Of a stretch of DNA of 64,000 nucleotides, positions 1 through 11,693 are shown piece after piece. The notes under the pieces are model-generated. The model was not told the DNA's origin and made no database searches. It was given only the letters and a program-made list of their open reading frames with translations. The translations under genes were made by a program, and so were the position numbers. Source of the stretch: Muscardinus avellanarius (Eukaryota > Chordata > Mammalia > Rodentia > Gliridae); contig OY726569.1 in the NCBI GenBank assembly GCA_963383645.1, positions 80,320,211 through 80,384,210 of the forward strand, in the 5' to 3' direction. How positions within the stretch are numbered: position 1 is the stretch's first letter; each line of letters opens with the position of its first letter.

Positions 1-180
1 CAGGTTCTGGATATGTTCATTCTTCCACAGTTGACTCCGATATTCCATGCTGATGTTGGAGTCATTGAGTCATTCAGTATGATATTTCTGTGTGTAGATA
101 GGCTTATAGTGAATCCAAAGAGTATGATCAATACTTCTAAGTAAAAATGATAGTACTGATAATAGGGTTGCGTCCTTAAT

Positions 181-300
181 AGGACACCTGTCACAGTGCT
201 AGGATGTGCTTTACATTCATCATCTTATTTAATCCTCTCAGCCCTATGAAATAGGTTCTGTTATCCTGCCATTAGAGCACAAGAACCGACTAAAGGACAA
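181..300 (+). repeat. MIR fragment
   Basis: Shows the MIR core order: GTGCTAGG, TTTACATTCATCATCTTATTTAATCCTC, then a CCTATGAAATAGG segment. Confidence 0.6.
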
Positions 301-1639
301 TTCTGGAACCATATCCACACCTTCCCACATTAAAATGTCCTGAAACAGGTGTTCCCAGGAAAGCAGCAGTCATTGCCAGGTCAGAGTAATGTAGCAGCTT
401 CAGACAAGACATGTCTCAAAAGTTCTCATGTATGAGTGGGTTGTCCAGAAGTCAGGATATACTTTCCCAAGGAAATGATGTTATCACAACAGCATCTTCA
501 CCCATAGTAAGCCTGAAGTGGTCATAACAGAACTAAACATTCCTCTGGCCAGTGGTGCCATGGAATTGTTCACTCGGCTTCCCTTCAGAATGTTGTGGAC
601 ATATTCCTCCATCGTGGGGGATTCTGCTGTTAGAAATGGTAGAATCACTAGGTCCAGCTGGTGACTTGGTGCTTCCCAAGGCCTGTGGTGGCCTGTTGAT
701 GGGAGGAGGGAGTGGAACTGGGCACTGAGGCTGTAAGGTTAGGGGATCTTAGGTGAGGAACCAGATATAGCCTGTGAAAGCGAAGGATGGGGTCTAGTTC
801 CAGAGAGAAGAGGGAAAAGATTAGAGAGTTTGGGAACCCAGGGCTCACTGGGGCTAACCCCACGCCCCTTCATCTTCCTCGGGTAGTTCTCTGTTTACTA
901 CCTTGGTTTCTCCTATTGACCCCAAAAGTTTGCCTGCCTGCTTCCCTTCTTACTGCTAACAAGCAGACTTCCTCTGGGAAACTAAGACCCTCCCATGGCT
1001 CTTCTCCACTCAGCTGCTCCCAGACGAAAGACATGGCCCTAAGAGTTTTTAACTTCCATAAAGGAAAGATCCCATCCTAGCCCTCCAGAACCTTTTCTTT
1101 TTCACATGGACCTAAAAGAGCTGACGTCAACAACAAATGCTTTGGGTTGGTTTGTGGGCTCATACAGGGCTGCAGTAAAACATGGACGCATTTCAGTCAT
1201 TGCTCTCCCAGGGAAGCTTTGGGAAAAGGCAGCTCTCTCCTTCTGCCTCTACACTTCCTCTGTCTCCAGAACGAGTACAGAGTAGGGTGTAGATAGACCT
1301 CAAATCTCAGTTTGCCAGAGAGAGGGCCATAAGCCATAAGACAGCATAACCATTGCATTTATAACAGGCAGTGTGTGTCCTCAAGGGACATGTCTCTTTT
1401 CTCCTTAAGGTGTTTAAGGACCACCTGGGCATTTAAAACTCTGCCCTCCTCTCCAGGTGCACCTCTTACACTTTAGTCACCGGCGCTTCCCAACGTTGCT
1501 GGTGATAGGAATCACTTGGAGACCTGTAAAAAGCCATGGTTTTCAGGCCCTAACCCCAACCCACTGAGTCACTACCTCCAAACAGAAGGCCTGGAGAAAC
1601 AAGTGGCCCTACATGACTGCTGTTGAGGAAGTTTGGCAA

Positions 1640-2040
1640 ACACTCTCCATGCGTCCCCACCAGTACCCACCCCCTTCCTGGCCTCCAGAAGTCCCCGAGA
1701 CACTCTAAACTTCTTCCTGGCTCAGAATCGTCGAGTGCCCTTTATGGAAAGCTCTTTTCTGCCCCCTACTCTGGACTGACGCCTATTTTTCATAAAGTCA
1801 GGACTCAACTCAGATACAGTTTTCTCAGAAAGACCATCCTTGACCTCTCTTCTCCATCCAAATCAGGCTCTGCTGGCTCATCCTAACCTGCTGGCTCTTC
1901 TAACCTCTCGTGCTTTTTCTTTTGGCATTTATCACACAGTTTGTGCATTTGCTTTAATGTCTGTCCCTCACCCCAAGCACCAAACACAGGAAATGCTTAA
2001 TGTTTTTAATGTGAATGAATGAACGAATGAATGAATGAAA
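1640..2040 (+). repeat. L2 3' fragment
   Basis: Diverged but ordered L2 3' motifs: AGAAAGACCATCCTTGACC, GGCATTTATCACACAGTTTG, and a terminal run of GAATGAATGAA repeats at 2013-2038. Confidence 0.65.
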
Positions 2041-2217
2041 AATTCATGTTGGGAGAGGGGTTGGATTGGACATTGCCCAACAAAAACAAATGAGCATATA
2101 AAAGCTTCAATCTCCCAGGTTATATGTCAGCTAAAATCAAGGTAAATAGGCCCAACAACCAAATGTATTTATGGGCACAATGGGACAGATTCCTTCCAAA
2201 GAGAGTTGTTGCTTTGT

Positions 2218-2399
2218 TTTTGCTATGCTGGGGATTGAATCCAGGGGCACTGTGTCACTGAGCCACATGCCTGTCCCTTTTACTATTTTTTTATTTTGAG
2301 ACAGGGTCTAAGTTGCCCAGGCTGGCCTTGAACTTGAGATCCTCCTACCTCAGCCTCCCAAGTAGCTGGGATTATAGGCATGTGCCACCATGTCAGACT
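2218..2399 (-). mobile_element. B1-dID-like SINE, diverged type A
   Basis: Minus-strand copy starting with GGGGATTGAATCCAGGGGCA (ID-like part) and ending with AGTAGCTGGGATTATAGGCA and a head remnant. Confidence 0.8.
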
Positions 2400-2414
2400 C
2401 CAAAAAAAATTATT

Positions 2415-2570
2415 AGATATTTGTTATGTGCAAAACACTGTATTAGAGAGCTCTGGCTGCAACAGTGAATAAAACTGATGTAATCTCTGTCTATATGGAG
2501 CTTACATTTTGGCAAAGATGACAAATGTGAAGCATGCATTTACGTAATTTTACAATTATAATTTTGATAA
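2415..2570 (-). repeat. L2 fragment
   Basis: Reverse-complement L2 3' end: GCAACAGTGAATAAAACTGA and TATGGAGCTTACATTTTGG. Confidence 0.5.
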
Positions 2571-2825
2571 ATAAAAGAATTACAGAGGCCTATACAAACC
2601 TCTAGGGAGAGTTGCATGGTCTGTAGGGCATTAAACCAGCCCTAGAAGTTCTGAGACATATGGCTGGGGAACCTCTGCCCAAAGAACCAGTTATACTCCA
2701 TCCTCCTTCCTGTCAAGTTGGCATGAGCAGGGGTGCCGTAGAGCTGATTCTCAGCCTCAGCACAGCTGACATCTTACACTAGGTAATTTGGGATTATTTG
2801 CTTTTTAAAATAATTATTATTTTGA

Positions 2826-3022
2826 GCTGGGCATGGTGGTGTACACGTGGAGGCTGAGACAGGAGGATCATGGTTTGCAGCCAGCCTCCGCTACTTAGTG
2901 AGGCCCTCTGCAACTTAGTGAGACCCTGTTTCAAAATCAAGAATAAAAAATAGGGCTGAGGTGTAGCTCGGAGGTAGAATGCCCCTGGTTCAATCCCCAG
3001 TACCACATTAAAAAAAAAAAAG
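2826..3022 (+). mobile_element. B1-dID-like SINE, type A
   Basis: GCTGGGCATGGTGG head lacking the CCCAGTACTTGGG segment, complete ID-like tail, poly(A). Confidence 0.85.
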
Positions 3023-3384
3023 GAAAAATTCTTTATTGGTGAATTATAATTATACATGATAGTGAGATTCATAGTGGTACATTCATATATACACATACCA
3101 GTACTTGGTCTGCTTTCTTCCTTGTACCTCTGCTTTTCCCCCCTGCTCCCTCCCCTACATACCAGGCAATCCTCAGAGGTACTTTCCCTGTGCCCGGCAG
3201 ATTGCCTAGGGCATTCCTGGTCTACCTACAATTGTGATGGCCACAGATGTCTTGACATTGCCTCATGTCCATGGTGGGAGGAAGGTGGTGGTGGTGACAA
3301 ATCTGACCCTCTTTCCTTCCTCATTTGCGAACCACTACTCTATATGAAACTTGGTTTACTAAAAACAAAACAACTATTTGTAAG

Positions 3385-3560
3385 TCCCTAATATATACCA
3401 GACTCTGGAAACACAGCAGTGACCAAAACCTGTGATTTCTTGAAATTCCACTCATTGGGGAGAGATGGACAAAAAATTTTGAAAGGTGTACTATTTCAGA
3501 AAAAAAGATAATGGTTGATCATAGAAGTCATCTCTAATGAAATGATATTTGAACAGTCTC
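3385..3560 (-). repeat. L2 fragment
   Basis: CTGGAAACACAGCAGTGACC and following bases resemble the reverse complement of L2. Confidence 0.4.
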
Positions 3561-3578
3561 AAAAGAAGCAAGAGAAAC

Positions 3579-4000
3579 CAGGCATGGTATGCAGTACTCT
3601 AATCCCAGTACTTGGGAGGCTGAGACAGGATTAGGACCAGTCTCAGTGACTTAGTAGGACCTTGTTTAAAACTTAGAAAAAAATAAAGCTGGGCACGGTG
3701 GCACACTCTTGTAATCCCAGTACTTGAGAGGCTGTGACAGGAGGATCACAGGCTTGAAACCAGCCTCCGCAACTTAGTGAGACTCTTAGCAACCTAACAA
3801 AACCCTGTTTCAAAACAAAAATTTTAAAAAGAGCTTGTGGGAGGGAGTTATAACTTGGATGTAGAATGCCTCTGGGTTCTATCCTCAGTACCCCACACAC
3901 ACAAAAAAAAGAAAAGAATAAAATAAGGCCAGGGTATGGCTTAGAGATAGAATGCCCCTGGGCATAATCTCCAGTGCCATAAAAAGAAAAAGAAAGAAAA
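3579..4000 (+). mobile_element. Type A SINE split by a second SINE
   Basis: Head half at 3579-3686 and tail half at 3925-4000 (GGGTATGGCTTAGAGATAGA) read as one element interrupted by the SINE at 3687-3924. The pair lies just upstream of the TTLL5 exon at 4091. Confidence 0.8.
3687..3924 (+). mobile_element. B1-dID-like SINE inserted in another SINE
   Basis: Full-length type A copy (AGCTGGGCACGGTGGCACAC to CAGTACCCCACACACAC plus A-rich tail). AAAAATAAA-like bases flank both sides. Confidence 0.8.
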
Positions 4001-4090
4001 AACAAGTACGGGGGCAGGGGCCTTGAGAGGAAAGCGCGTGCTCGCCTTGCCTACTGTCTGCTGCTCTGACCAAGCTCCTTTGTGTTTCAG

Positions 4091-4176
4091 AGGGTCCTCC
4101 ACAGAAGGGCAGCTGAACGGACTCCAGAGCAGCCTTAACTCTGCAGCCTTTATGCCCATCACCACCGGCTCCGCAG
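4091..4176 (+). CDS. TTLL5: TTLL5 penultimate coding exon
   Basis: An 86-nt internal exon. A pyrimidine-rich acceptor (CTCCTTTGTGTTTCAG) precedes it and a GTTAGT donor follows. One base finishes a codon from the previous exon, then 28 codons read GSSTEGQLNGLQSSLNSAAF followed by MPITTGSA, and one base (G) starts the next codon. This matches the extreme C-terminal tail of TTLL5 as I remember it (a QLNGLQSSLN-type motif followed by a PIT motif). The tail is outside the catalytic domain and rich in Ser, Gly and Asn, so it is probably disordered. A pair of nested SINEs ends about 90 bp upstream of the acceptor. Confidence 0.82.
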
Positions 4177-4429
4177 GTTAGTGGGCAGCCGCCCTTCCTC
4201 AGCTGGGCAGGGCCGGTAGCAGCTTGGCACGTTCTCTCCTCGTCCTTTGACTGGAGACTCCAGTTCAGTGAACAAAGTACCTAGACTCTTAGGCACCTTC
4301 ACACGGGCATTTTTTTTTGTTACATCTTTCTTTAAAATGTGAAGCCTGGGGAGGCATCTTCTGGAGCTAATTTGGGGTAAATGAAGCTCCCCTGTCTGAT
4401 CGAATGTTCTTGGGTTTGCAGCAGTTAGT

Positions 4430-4640
4430 AAAAATGCCCTGTATTTGACTGATATTTTATAGCTTATATAGTATTTCTACACATTATATCTCTCACTTAA
4501 TCATCACAACAGTCACATGAAGTGGACCTTCTTGTCACCCTCACATAAGGAAACTAAGGCCCAGAGATTTTAGGGGCTTGAGAGAGGTGTATGTGGACAT
4601 GGAGCTGGAGTCCTGGTCTTAGGTCCACGTCTTGTCATGC
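4430..4640 (+). repeat. MIR fragment
   Basis: TCTCACTTAATCATCACAAC, then GGAAACTAAGGCCCAGAGA and TGGAGCTGGAGTCCTGG, in MIR order. Confidence 0.65.
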
Positions 4641-4784
4641 TGCTGTCATGGCCTGTTGACAGGGCCTGAGCCTCTCAATGTAGGTACACACATGTAAGCT
4701 AGCAACAGTGGTCCAGGGACAGTTTTCTACGTATGATATCTCATACAAATACACTAAGTAGTTAGAAAATTGATTAAATCACTC

Positions 4785-5460
4785 TGAATCAGTTCAGTGC
4801 AATTGATTGTTGAGCACCTGCTATGGAAAAGATCAGTTGCTGGCATTGAGGGGCACACAGATAAACGAGACACGTCCCTGCTAGCATCAGTAATCTGCAG
4901 GTACACCACGAGTAGTTTGGGACAACAGACAATACTGATTGAGCATTTGCTGTGTGTCAGGCTGAGTTTTGGATGCTTTACAGGTGATAACTCATTTGCT
5001 CACTAAACAGGGATGTAATGTAGAAACTATTTCCCATTTTATAGCTGAAGAAATAAGGACACAGACTATGAAATGTGTCTAAAGTCTCACAGCTAGTAAA
5101 TGGTCGAGCAGTATTTGGACTCAGAGTGGAGCCCAGATCTTTCAGGACTTGGGGAGGGCTTCAGAGAGGAAGAAACAGCTGAGCTGAGACTTGAGTATGG
5201 ACAAGTCAGTCAGGAGAAGAAAAGCATGGGGCAAACAGAGTTCCGGGAAGAGGGCACAGTGCGTGCAAAGGCCGGGGGCAGTGAAATGTGCTGCGCGTGG
5301 GTCCTCACCAGATGATGTGACTGGGGACCGGGGCAGTGGAGAGATAAAGCTGTGAAGCAGCAAGACCAGTGTAGGAGCCTGTGGTGACCTTGGTTGTTGT
5401 CCTGATAGCAGTAAGAAGCCATGGAGGAATGGAGGAGGGATGCAGGGAGTGGAGTGAGGA
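4785..5460 (-). repeat. L2 copy interrupted by MIR
   Basis: TGAGCACCTGCTATG at the left and GAGGGCACAGTGCGTGCAAAGG plus CAGTAAGAAGCCATGGAGG at the right resemble the reverse complement of L2. The MIR at 4905-5125 separates them. Confidence 0.5.
4905..5125 (+). repeat. MIR, nearly full core
   Basis: ATTGAGCATTTGCTGTGTGTC, GCTTTACAGGTGATAACTC, CCCATTTTATAGCTGAAG, and TCACAGCTAGTAAATGG in order. Confidence 0.75.
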
Positions 5461-5670
5461 GTTGACATAATACACCTCAAAATGATTACAAGATCTCTAA
5501 GGAGCCCAGACCCTTGGCTGTAACTTGAGGATGATATCTCATCGGCTTATTGTGGGGATTAAGTGAAGCCCTATATATGGAAGGGCTCTAGACCTACACT
5601 CATGTCAGAGAATACAAATATTCTGGTAAGAGTATAAAGATTTGTTCTCCCTTTAAAATTTTAGAACCTG

Positions 5671-5852
5671 GGCCGGGCGTGGTGGTGCACGCTTGTAACC
5701 CCCGCGCTTGGGAGGCTGAGACAGGAGGATGGCACAGGATCGAAGCCAGCCTCGGCTACTTAGTGAGGCTCTCAGCAACTTAGTGAGACCCTGTTTGCAA
5801 ATAAATTAAAAAATAGGGCTGGGGTGTAGCCCAGATTTAAAAAAAAAAAAAA
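5671..5852 (+). mobile_element. B1-dID-like SINE, A/B intermediate, short tail
   Basis: GCCGGGCGTGGTGGTGCACG head with CCCCCGCGCTTGGG, but the tail stops at GGTGTAGCCCAGAT and goes straight into poly(A), losing most of the ID-like end. Confidence 0.85.
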
Positions 5853-5951
5853 TAATTAGAACCTGAATTCAAGAAGTATTGGGTGGGTATATATTCATAC
5901 ACCCCCCAAAAAATAATTACTGGAATGTAGTAGTGGAGTTTTTGTTTGTTT

Positions 5952-6025
5952 CTGTGGTGCTAGCAATGGAATCCAGGGCCTCCTGCATGCTGGGCAAATG
6001 CTCTGCCACCCAGCTACAGCCCTTA
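5952..6025 (-). mobile_element. ID element (no B1 head)
   Basis: GGAATCCAGGGCCTCCTGCA and GGGCAAATGCTCTGCCAC are the reverse complement of a lone ID/tRNA-Ala-like unit. Confidence 0.65.
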
Positions 6026-6607
6026 GCACGTGGCAGTCATTTTAAAGGAAGTAAAATTCCCACCTGGAACAGTGATGGCTACAAGAAGCCTGAGAGAGGT
6101 GAAGGCATCCGTGAGATCCAGCCTTAAAACCCCCTCCACTCTCCATGTTTGCTCTTGCTGGAGACGTTTAAGAGGCTTAGACACTCCAGGATGACTTGAT
6201 TTTCATGTATAATTCACAAATACTGAGCTGAAATCTATGGGTGCACTCTGGCTGAGGAGGTTCGAAACGAATGGTTATGTGGGTCCAACTTAGAGCATCT
6301 TAACCATAAGCTAATTATTGATTGACATTTGGTAACATTACTTAGATTTTGCCATAGTCGTACTGTTTTGGTATTAGCATAAAACCAGAGAGCAGAGAGA
6401 ATGTTTATTTGTTCCTGGTTTCTAATATTGACCTTTTCTTCCTACCTCCACCTTAAGGTAACAGGCAGATTATTCTTACCTTGCTCAGGTAGCATGTTAT
6501 TTACTGCTTTTGTCACTAATGACTCCAGGCCTCTAAACACCCTTGAATTTTTTCTACTCTGACTTTCCTGGTGTTTCTGACTTTAGTTAAACAAGCACTG
6601 ATACAGC

Positions 6608-6823
6608 AGGGCACAGTGGCACTGGCCTGCAGTCCCAGTCCCCTGGAAGGCTGAGACAGAAGGATCGCAGGATCAGGGACAGTCTCAGCAGCCTAGCGAG
6701 ATTCTCAGTAATCTAATGAGACCCTGTTTCACAATAAAAAGGGCTAGGGATGTAGCTCAGAGGTAGAATGCCCCTGGGTTCAACCTGGAGTGCAGAAAGA
6801 AAAAGAAGACAAAAAATAAGCAT
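6608..6823 (+). mobile_element. B1-dID-like SINE, type A
   Basis: AGGGCACAGTGGCACTGG head, GGGATGTAGCTCAGAGGTAG tail, then an A-rich tail of GAAAAAG units. Confidence 0.8.
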
Positions 6824-7071
6824 GGATGCCAATGGACTAGAGAGGGTCAGGACTTCCTGTCTCCCAGTGAACACTTTACATTCAAAGCATCATAACCAGT
6901 TATTTATACTATTAGCAAGTAACTACCTGACATGTCAGTGTTTCAGCTTTAGGTCCTGTGTTTTCTGTAGTATAGTTAGACTCAAAGCAATTATTCTAGA
7001 GATTCAGAAGGGTGTCCTGTGAGTAGGAAAAGGTTCCCAGTAGCAACACTGTTCTTTTCTTTTTTGGGAGG

Positions 7072-7124
7072 AGGGGGGATTGTGGTGGTGGTGGTGGTGA
7101 TGATGGTGGTTGTGTGTGTGTGTG
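7072..7124 (+). repeat. (TGG)n and (GT)n microsatellite
   Basis: GTGGTGGTGG repeats pass into GTGTGTGTGT next to the 3' tail of the minus-strand SINE. Confidence 0.85.
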
Positions 7125-7125
7125 T

Positions 7126-7507
7126 TTTACTGGGGATTGAGCCCAGAGGCATTCTACCTACAAGCTACACCCCCAGACCTATCTTTTTTTTTTTTTTTTT
7201 TTTTTGGTGGTGGTACTGGAAACCCTTCTACCTCCGGGCTACACTCCCAGACCCATTTTATACTTTTTTAAATTTGGAAACAAGGTCTCTTAAGCCAGCA
7301 TGGCTGGCTTTGAACCTGCGCGATCCTCCTGTCTCCGCCTCCCAAGCTCAGGGATTCCAAGGGTGCGCCACCACACCAGCCCTATCTTATTTTTTTATTT
7401 TGAAAGTCTCACCAAGCTGCAAAGGCCTTACTAAGTTGCTGAGGCTGGCTGCTAGCCTGCAATCCTCCTGTCTCTGGGATTCCAAGTGTGCACCACCACA
7501 CCCAGCC
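7126..7507 (-). mobile_element. Type A SINE split by a type B SINE
   Basis: ID-like part at 7126-7183 and B1-like part at 7386-7507 belong to one element. The intruder at 7184-7385 is flanked by CCTATCTT on both sides. Confidence 0.82.
7184..7385 (-). mobile_element. B1-dID-like SINE, type B, nested
   Basis: T-run, then GGTGGTACTGGAAACCCTTC, GGAAACAAGGTCTCTTAAGC, ending GCGCCACCACACCAGCC. Target duplication CCTATCTT. Confidence 0.85.
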
Positions 7508-9207
7508 ATAACATTTTCCTTTAAACCCAAAAAGAATAGAGAACAGCCATTAAGAACAGAAAGTTTACATTACTTCCTAGGACTTGGGAAGTTTGTGCCT
7601 ATACAGGAATCCCTAAACCATCTTCAAAAGATATGTAGCTCTTGTCCTGTCCAGTAAACTCATGGGATTGCTGAGTTTGTGAGTGTAGTCGTTTCTGTTT
7701 CCTGGCCCCTTTGCACGTGCCCTACGTCTGAGTGGCCAGGCTTGAAAATCTGTGACTTTGTTCCTTAGATTGACTAAGGCAATGGATCATTCCTGGGTAC
7801 TATTGAAAACAGTGCAGAATCCTTTCCTATTGGTTATATTGGACTGCTTATATTCTTTTTATTAAGCATTAATTGAGATAGGGAAGATGGAAGTTCCTAG
7901 AAGAGTACTGGGAAAGCTCTGTGAAGGTTACTCTTCCTTGACTCCCTTCCTTGGGCTATACATTTCAACTTTGCTGTGGAAGGGAAGGGGTTAAAGTCAG
8001 CAAATTTGGAAATTTGAGAAGGAAGCTTGAGCAAGGGCCATTGGTCCAAAGCCAAAGTCATTGGCTTTCCTTCTTTATAATAACCATGGTGTTCTTCTTG
8101 AGTCCCGAAGTGCTAATGGTGAACTAAAATAGAAGAGAGCAACAGATTAGATAGCTGACATTTCTCTCGTGCTGACTCGATAGGGTCAGCCACCATTATT
8201 GTAGGGGTCTGAGGCCATACCAGCTGCCCTCATCTCTCCTGTGCTGGAGTGCAGTGCAACCTCGTCCTATCCCACCTCCCATTTTTAAGATCTTACGGGT
8301 GTATAGTTGGTGCAAGGGCTCTTACCACCTCTAAATCATAATGGATTTAATTGTAAGAAGCAATGTCCTTGTTAGATGCTTATCCTTTGGGGCCCTGGTA
8401 AAATGCACTACAGCTTTGTGCTCTGCATGGGGAGAAGGCAGCAGCAGGTCAGTGTGTTTGTATCTGCCCACTTCACCATGTGTCTGAGACCACGAGGAAA
8501 AGGAACTTACTCTGATATAAAGCAAACCCTGTGAAGATTAAACTCTAAGGATCTAGAAGTCACTTTAACTTTCAAGTGGAATTATCTGCCGGGCAGCTCT
8601 CAGTAGGATGACCTGTTTTCATCATCATATTTCTGTTCTTGTCACCATGTGTATTCAGAGTTCCTGGTGGATCTGAGTATAAAGAGACTAAAAATCAAAA
8701 TAAACAAAGCTATGGAGATGATGACTGCCCTGGTGTCCTATGCCCTTTATTGCTCTCAAATGTTTTCTCCCTGGGGCTAGGGGGCAGGAGTTTGGGTTGG
8801 TGACCCACTCGGAGACTGTTAGGAAGCAGGAGAGAGACAGACCATGGATCTGGTGTTTGGCAGGAAGTGGGTGGCAGGGTCTGCGATAGTGATGACCCCC
8901 TTGACCTAGGTTTGGATTTTACTTCTTGTCCTTTGGGCCAAGATCAAACATAGTGTTAAGTAGGGATATTTCTTTCCATTTTTTCAGGATCTTTGGAAGC
9001 TCCCCAAGTTATTTTCGCCAGATCCAAACCCCTACCCACACAGTCTGGAGCCCTTGCTACAGTTATAGGACAGAGAAAATCAAAGTCGGTGAAGTCAGGG
9101 CCAATGTAAGGTAATAGTAAGAGTAAGAGCGTGTTTTATCATTATCACCTTGACTTTATGCCACAGCAAGAGGCGCGTTTGCTTCACAAAGCGACAGCGA
9201 GGGGGCG

Positions 9208-9268
9208 GGTCCACAGCTCCGTGGTGGAGCGTGTGCCTAGAATGTCAGAACCACAAAGACAAAACACA
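9208..9268 (+). mobile_element. ID-like fragment
   Basis: CAGCTCCGTGGTGGAGCGTG and TGCCTAGAATGT resemble an ID internal promoter region with an A-rich end. Confidence 0.45.
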
Positions 9269-9269
9269 C

Positions 9270-9480
9270 AATTTTTTTTCGTGGTTTTGGGGGTGGAACT
9301 CAGAGGCTTCCTACCTCCAGGCTATACTCCCAGATCTATTTTATATTTTATTTGGAAACAGGGTCTCACTAAGTTGCTGAGAGCCTCACTAAGTAGCTGA
9401 AGCTGGTTTTGAACCTGTGCGACCTTCCTGTCGCAGCCTCCCAAGCGCAGGGATTACAAGTGTGCACCACCACACCCGGC
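9270..9480 (-). mobile_element. B1-dID-like SINE, type B variant
   Basis: GGGGGTGGAACTCAGAGGCT to CACCACACCCGGCT. Target duplication ACACACAAATTT-like at both ends. Confidence 0.82.
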
Positions 9481-9924
9481 TGACACACAAATTTAAAAAA
9501 AATTAAAAAAAACAGTGAAGTAGGGGGCTTCACTCTTCAAAGTGAAGCTAATGACTTCAAAACTGTGGGTCAAAGTTTAGCTATAAATAGCTTGCTCCTA
9601 TTTTGATATACCAGTAGGTGGCACTGTGGCAGTAAGAAATTTCTCTACTATTTATTATTAGAGGCTTTTGTCTCAATATATGGGGTCTTTGAGATAATGA
9701 AAGAAACTGAAGCCATAAATGAGTTTTTACAGATAAAGTGTAACAGAATGTATAGGAAAACGTGATATTTTAAAGAGCAAGTTACAATAGTCGCAAACAA
9801 GAATGGATATTATTAAAGAAGGCTTATAGACTAGAATTAGTTTGTGAACTACACTTTCAGATAATGGGAGATAAGAGAGAATTTTAAATTTTGTGAGCTT
9901 GGTTAATTATGCTTCTTACTGAAT

Positions 9925-10130
9925 TTTTTTTTTTTTTTTTTTTTTTTTTTGGTGGTACTGGGGTTCCTGGAAGCCCTTCTACCTCCGGGCTACACTCCCA
10001 GACCTATTTTTACATTTTTATTTGGAAACAGGGTCTCCTAAGCCCGCGCGGCTGGCTTCGAACCTGCATGATCCTCCTGTCTCTGTCTCCCAAGCGCGGG
10101 GATTACAAGCATGCGCCACCATGCCCGGCT
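9925..10130 (-). mobile_element. B1-dID-like SINE, type B, full length
   Basis: T-run of about 24, GGGGTTCCTGGAAGCCCTTC, CTAAGCCCGCGCGGCTGG, ending CCATGCCCGGCT. Target duplication TTACTGRATT. CpGs are kept, so it is probably young. Confidence 0.9.
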
Positions 10131-10157
10131 TACTGGATTATTTAAAATAACAAATGC

Positions 10158-10384
10158 GCCGGTGGTGGCGCACGCTTGTAATCCCAGCATTTGGGAGGCT
10201 GAGACCGGAGGATCGCGGTTTGCAGACAGCCTCAGCTACCTAGTGAGGCCCTCTACAACTCAGTGAGACCCGATTTCAAAATAAAGAATAAGAAATAGAG
10301 CAGAGGGTGTAGCTCGGAGGTAGAATGCCCTTGGGTTCCACCCCCAGACCCGCAAAAAAATATATATAAAATAAAATAAAATAA
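10158..10384 (+). mobile_element. B1-dID-like SINE, type C, full length
   Basis: GCATTTGGGAGG and GCAGACAGCCTCAGCT in the head. The tail ends CCCCCAGACCCGC. (AAAAT)n tail. Perfect target duplication AATAACAAATGC. Confidence 0.92.
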
Positions 10385-10678
10385 AATAACAAATGCTATA
10401 ATTGACAGCAAAACCAACTATGAACCCCATCTCACATCATCTCCCCTTGAACAAACACTCCCAAATTTAAAAAAAAAAAAATTTGTCAAATCTTTATCTT
10501 CTGAAGGTATAGGCATACTTTACTAACTCTGCCCTCAGTATTTTGATCCTTGCCTTCAGAACGTTCCAGAAAATTCTACATAATCTCAAAACTGGGGTGA
10601 TTCCTTTCATCTTTGCCCTACACAGAAAGCACTGATGGCACACCTACTATGAGTTTAATATTCTTCCTACCTCTTGGG

Positions 10679-10680
<2 letters not shown>

Positions 10681-10727
<47 letters not shown>
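10681..10727. repeat. (AT)n microsatellite
   Basis: About 23 uninterrupted AT units. Confidence 0.95.
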
Positions 10728-10731
<4 letters not shown>

Positions 10732-11531
10732 TACTTGAGAAGCATTATTCATTAAAATACCCCAGGAGAGCAAAGGAGAGGGAAATTATTTACCCACCAC
10801 AGGGTTCATTTATATTGGATCAGAAAGCTCCAAATATCTTTCCCCAGTCCATCTAAAGTCTTTCCAGAAAGGAATGAGAAGAGAGACAGGAACACCAAAT
10901 CCATGGCTTGGTTATCTACCAGAAGGTACCAGAGAAACTGAAAACAACCGGCGATCTGTGGTGATACTCAGCTAGTGTATTTTAGTGCTGATATTAAGCC
11001 TGTCCAGTGATGAGCTGCTCAAAAATATAGAAAACTAAAGCGAGAAGGTCAATAGTTCCTTCAGGAGACTGGCAGCCAGAAGAATGGATGTGACAGCAAG
11101 CTCCAAGCCAAACCGATAGCCTGCCAAGAGCTATTCATGTCCATCGTTTCCAGGGCTGCGAGACTTGGACCTGCCACAGCCAGAATATCATTGCTCCTTG
11201 AACCTCTCCCATGAGTATACCTTGCAGTTCACCCTCAGCTGTACGCGGCAATATAGGGTCATCAGCAAGAAGCCTTGGGAAAGACAACTTGTAAATGTCT
11301 CTAGAAGGCATAGCCATCTGAGCCCGCACCATTAGCCAGGCTGGCTGAGGCTGGGCTTTGTGTCTAGCTGAGGTGGGGAGGCAACAGACTCCATGTGCCT
11401 GGATGCAGAGGACAGAGTGGGTCAGAGAGCCTCCAAAGTCAGCCTCCTGTGGTGCTCCAGGCCCGCAGCCATGGCAGGAGGCTGCCTCTCCGCAAGCAGG
11501 GGAACTAGGTGGCTTACAGAGGAAGAGGCAG

Positions 11532-11693
11532 AGCCAGGTGTGGTGGTGTGTGCGTCCAATCCCTGTACTCGGGAGACCATGATGGGAGGATTACAGATTC
11601 AAGGCTGGCCTCAGCAACTTAGTGAGACCCTCACTAAGTTGAACTGAGGGTTCAATCCTCAGTATCCCAAAAACAAGAAAAAAGGAAAAAAAA
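11532..11693 (+). mobile_element. Type A SINE with internal deletion
   Basis: GCCAGGTGTGGTGGTGTG head. The middle is lost between CTCACTAAGTTGA and GGGTTCAATCCTCAG. A-rich tail. Confidence 0.75.

Noticed and set aside
7019..7657. 212-aa open frame on plus
   Set aside because: It is made of nested antisense SINEs and TGG/GT repeats.
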